Positions 62,353 to 64,000 of a DNA stretch of 64,000 nucleotides are shown piece after piece. Under the pieces are notes generated by a model. It saw nothing but the letters and a program-made list of their open reading frames with translations, was not told the DNA's origin and did no database searches. Made by a program: the position numbers and the translations under genes. Numbering within the stretch: the first letter of the stretch is position 1; every line of letters begins with the position of its first letter. Origin of the DNA: Streptomyces sp. CC208A (lineage in GTDB: Bacteria > Actinomycetota > Actinomycetes > Streptomycetales > Streptomycetaceae); NCBI RefSeq assembly GCF_030010625.1, contig NZ_JASCXN010000009.1, forward strand, positions 62,001 to 126,000, given 5' to 3'.

Positions 62353-64000
62353 GTGGACCGCACCAGACCTCTCACCCTGCTCCTGTCGGGCGCGCTCGCC
62401 GTCGGCGGGCTCGCCGCCCTCACCCCGGCCGCCCAGGCCGCCGACTCCGAACTCGCGCGCAACGGCGGCTTCGAGGCCGGCCTGGACGGCTGGAGCTGCA
62501 CGGCGGGCAGCGGCGCCGTCGTCACCTCCCCCGTCCGCAGCGGGACGAAGGCGCTCCAGGCGACCCCGGCCGGCAGTGACAACGCCAGGTGCTCCCAGAC
62601 CATCACGGTGAAACCCGGCTCGACGTACACGCTCAGCGGCTGGGTCCGCGGCAGCTACGTCTACCTGGGCGCGACCGGCACCGGCACCACCGACGTCTCC
62701 ACCTGGACCCAGTCGGCCCCGGACTGGCAGAAGCTGAGCACCAGCTTCACCACCGGCGCCTCGACCACCTCGGTCACGGTCTACACCCACGGCTGGTACG
62801 GCACGCCCGCCTACCAGGCCGACGACCTCTCGCTGTACGGCCCCGGCGGCGACCCCGTGCAGGCACCCGCCGCCCCGACGGGCCTCACCGCGGGCACCCC
62901 GACCTCCACCTCGGTGCCGCTCAGCTGGCCCGCGGTCGCGGGAGCCACCTCGTACAAGGTCTACAAGGCGGGCGCTCTGCTCGGCACCACGACCGGCACC
63001 TCGTACACCGCGACCGGCCTGACCCCGAGCACCGCCTACAGTTTCCAGGTCTCGGCGGCCAACAGCGCGGGCGAGTCCGCGAAGTCCGCGGCCGTCACCG
63101 CCACCACGACCTCCGGAGGCGGCGGGGGAGGCGGCGGACTGCCCGCCCGCGCCCTCGTCGGCTACCTCCACGCGAGCTTCGCCAACGGCTCCGGCTACAC
63201 CCGCATGGCCGACGTGCCGGACTCCTGGGACGTCATCAACCTCGCCTTCGGCGAACCCACTTCGGTGACCTCGGGCGACATCCGCTTCCGGCTCTGCCCG
63301 GTCGCCGAGTGCCCGAACGTCGAGTCCGAGGCCGACTTCAAGGCCGCGATCAAGGCCAAGCAGGCCGCGGGCAAGAAGGTCCTCATCTCCATCGGCGGCC
63401 AGAACGGGCAGGTCCAGCTCGCCACCACCGCCGCCCGCGACGCCTTCGTCTCCTCCGTCTCGAAGATCATCGACACCTACGGACTCGACGGCCTCGACAT
63501 CGACTTCGAGGGCCACTCGCTCTCGCTCCAGACCGGCGACACCGACTTCCGCAACCCGACGTCACCGGTGATCGTCCACCTCGTCCAGGCGGTCAGGACC
63601 CTCAAGGCCAGGTACGGCCCGGAGTTCGTCCTGACGATGGCCCCGGAGACCTTCTTCGTCCAGCTCGGCTACCAGTTCTACGGCTCCGGCCCCTGGGGCG
63701 GCCAGGACCCGCGCGCCGGCGCGTACCTCCCGGTCATCCACGCCCTGCGCGACGACCTCACCCTGCTCCACGTCCAGGACTACAACTCCGGCCCCGTCAT
63801 GGGCCTGGACAACCAGTACCACTCCATGGGCGGCGCCGACTTCCACATCGCCATGACCGACATGCTGCTCACCGGCTTCCCGGTCGCCGGCGACACGGAC
63901 CGCTTCTTCCCGGGCCTCCGCCCCGACCAGGTCGCCATCGGCCTCCCCGCCTCCACCCAGGCGGGCAACGGCCACACCGCCCCCGCCGAGGTGAACAAGG
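62353..64000 (+). CDS. Secreted GH18 chitinase, 5' part
   Basis: The frame is open to the window end (549 codons). A signal peptide (TLLLSGALAVGGLAALTPAAQA) is followed by a carbohydrate-binding module (NGGFEAGLDGWSC to QADDLSLYG), a fibronectin type III domain (PTGLTAGTPTSTSVPLSW to TATTTS), a Gly-rich linker and the GH18 catalytic domain with DGLDIDFEG, whose Glu is the acid catalyst. It hydrolyses chitin outside the cell. The GTG start has GGAGG. The C-terminus lies beyond the window. Confidence 0.93.
   Translation, partial: MDRTRPLTLLLSGALAVGGLAALTPAAQAADSELARNGGFEAGLDGWSCTAGSGAVVTSPVRSGTKALQATPAGSDNARCSQTITVKPGSTYTLSGWVRGSYVYLGATGTGTTDVSTWTQSAPDWQKLSTSFTTGASTTSVTVYTHGWYGTPAYQADDLSLYGPGGDPVQAPAAPTGLTAGTPTSTSVPLSWPAVAGATSYKVYKAGALLGTTTGTSYTATGLTPSTAYSFQVSAANSAGESAKSAAVTATTTSGGGGGGGGLPARALVGYLHASFANGSGYTRMADVPDSWDVINLAFGEPTSVTSGDIRFRLCPVAECPNVESEADFKAAIKAKQAAGKKVLISIGGQNGQVQLATTAARDAFVSSVSKIIDTYGLDGLDIDFEGHSLSLQTGDTDFRNPTSPVIVHLVQAVRTLKARYGPEFVLTMAPETFFVQLGYQFYGSGPWGGQDPRAGAYLPVIHALRDDLTLLHVQDYNSGPVMGLDNQYHSMGGADFHIAMTDMLLTGFPVAGDTDRFFPGLRPDQVAIGLPASTQAGNGHTAPAEVNK

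Overview
The window is chromosomal DNA of a Streptomyces-type actinomycete. It is very GC-rich with G or C in almost every third codon position, GTG starts are common, and it carries the sporulation sigma factor whiG, four tandem signal-peptidase genes and a DasR-type site in front of a chitinase. Most of it is ordinary core genome. One insertion of about 10.2 kb, at 17392-27612, is not.

Layout. 1-6671: end of glnK, then glnD, ffh and an FtsH-like protease. 6703-8391: a methyltransferase-like gene and a divergent SprT-like zinc protein. 8546-11169: the rpsP-KH-rimM-trmD-rplS ribosome and tRNA block. 11239-14899: four type I signal peptidases. 14899-16417: Nudix hydrolase, a DUF2469-type protein and yraN. 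16417-17412 and 27613-28249: the two halves of yifB/comM, split at its Walker B motif by the insertion. 28246-31613: dprA, whiG, a TetR regulator and an M23 peptidase. 31871-37671: rpsB, tsf, pyrH, frr, cdsA, rlmN. 37695-41734: a TPP riboswitch and a thiamine ABC importer (thiB-thiP-thiQ). 41761-43616: a two-gene ABC exporter. 43822-47328: polyamine/GABA catabolism (class III aminotransferase, Lrp regulator, aldehyde dehydrogenase). 47451-54164: a membrane protein, a beta-lactamase-like serine hydrolase, a GDPD-kinase-response regulator operon, an adenosine-deaminase-family enzyme, a small membrane protein and a NADAR protein. 54340-61629: a second aldehyde dehydrogenase, a complete spermidine/putrescine-type ABC importer and an FAD amine oxidase. 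61761-64000: a small hypothetical protein and a GH18 chitinase that runs off the end.

The insertion. Its two ends join into an attP-like site with perfect 12-bp inverted arms (ccggtgtcaaac / gtttgacaccgg). The exact centre of this dyad falls on a GA dinucleotide present at both junctions. A large serine integrase gene lies next to the right end. The element also carries a RecA/RepA-fold ATPase, a roughly 500-bp field of GC hairpins partly duplicated at 156-bp spacing, and a zinc-finger small serine resolvase preceded by repeated TTNCGGGAC boxes. Its cargo is a one-directional operon: an unknown 248-aa protein, an APH-fold kinase-like protein with altered catalytic motifs, a SAM methyltransferase, a HAD-fold protein and a 62-aa membrane peptide. 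Facing it is an XRE/TPR regulator. The regulator and the HAD gene each contain a TTA codon, which in Streptomyces would tie them to the developmental tRNA bldA. I see no capsid, packaging or FtsK/TraB-type transfer gene, so this looks like a minimal integrative element or a satellite. The cargo operon is the best candidate here for an undescribed system.

Working together. The two aldehyde dehydrogenases, the aminotransferase with its Lrp regulator, the polyamine importer and the amine oxidase make a near-complete route from imported putrescine or spermidine through aminobutyraldehyde to GABA. The thiamine importer appears to be controlled by a riboswitch whose last hairpin can cover the thiB ribosome-binding site.
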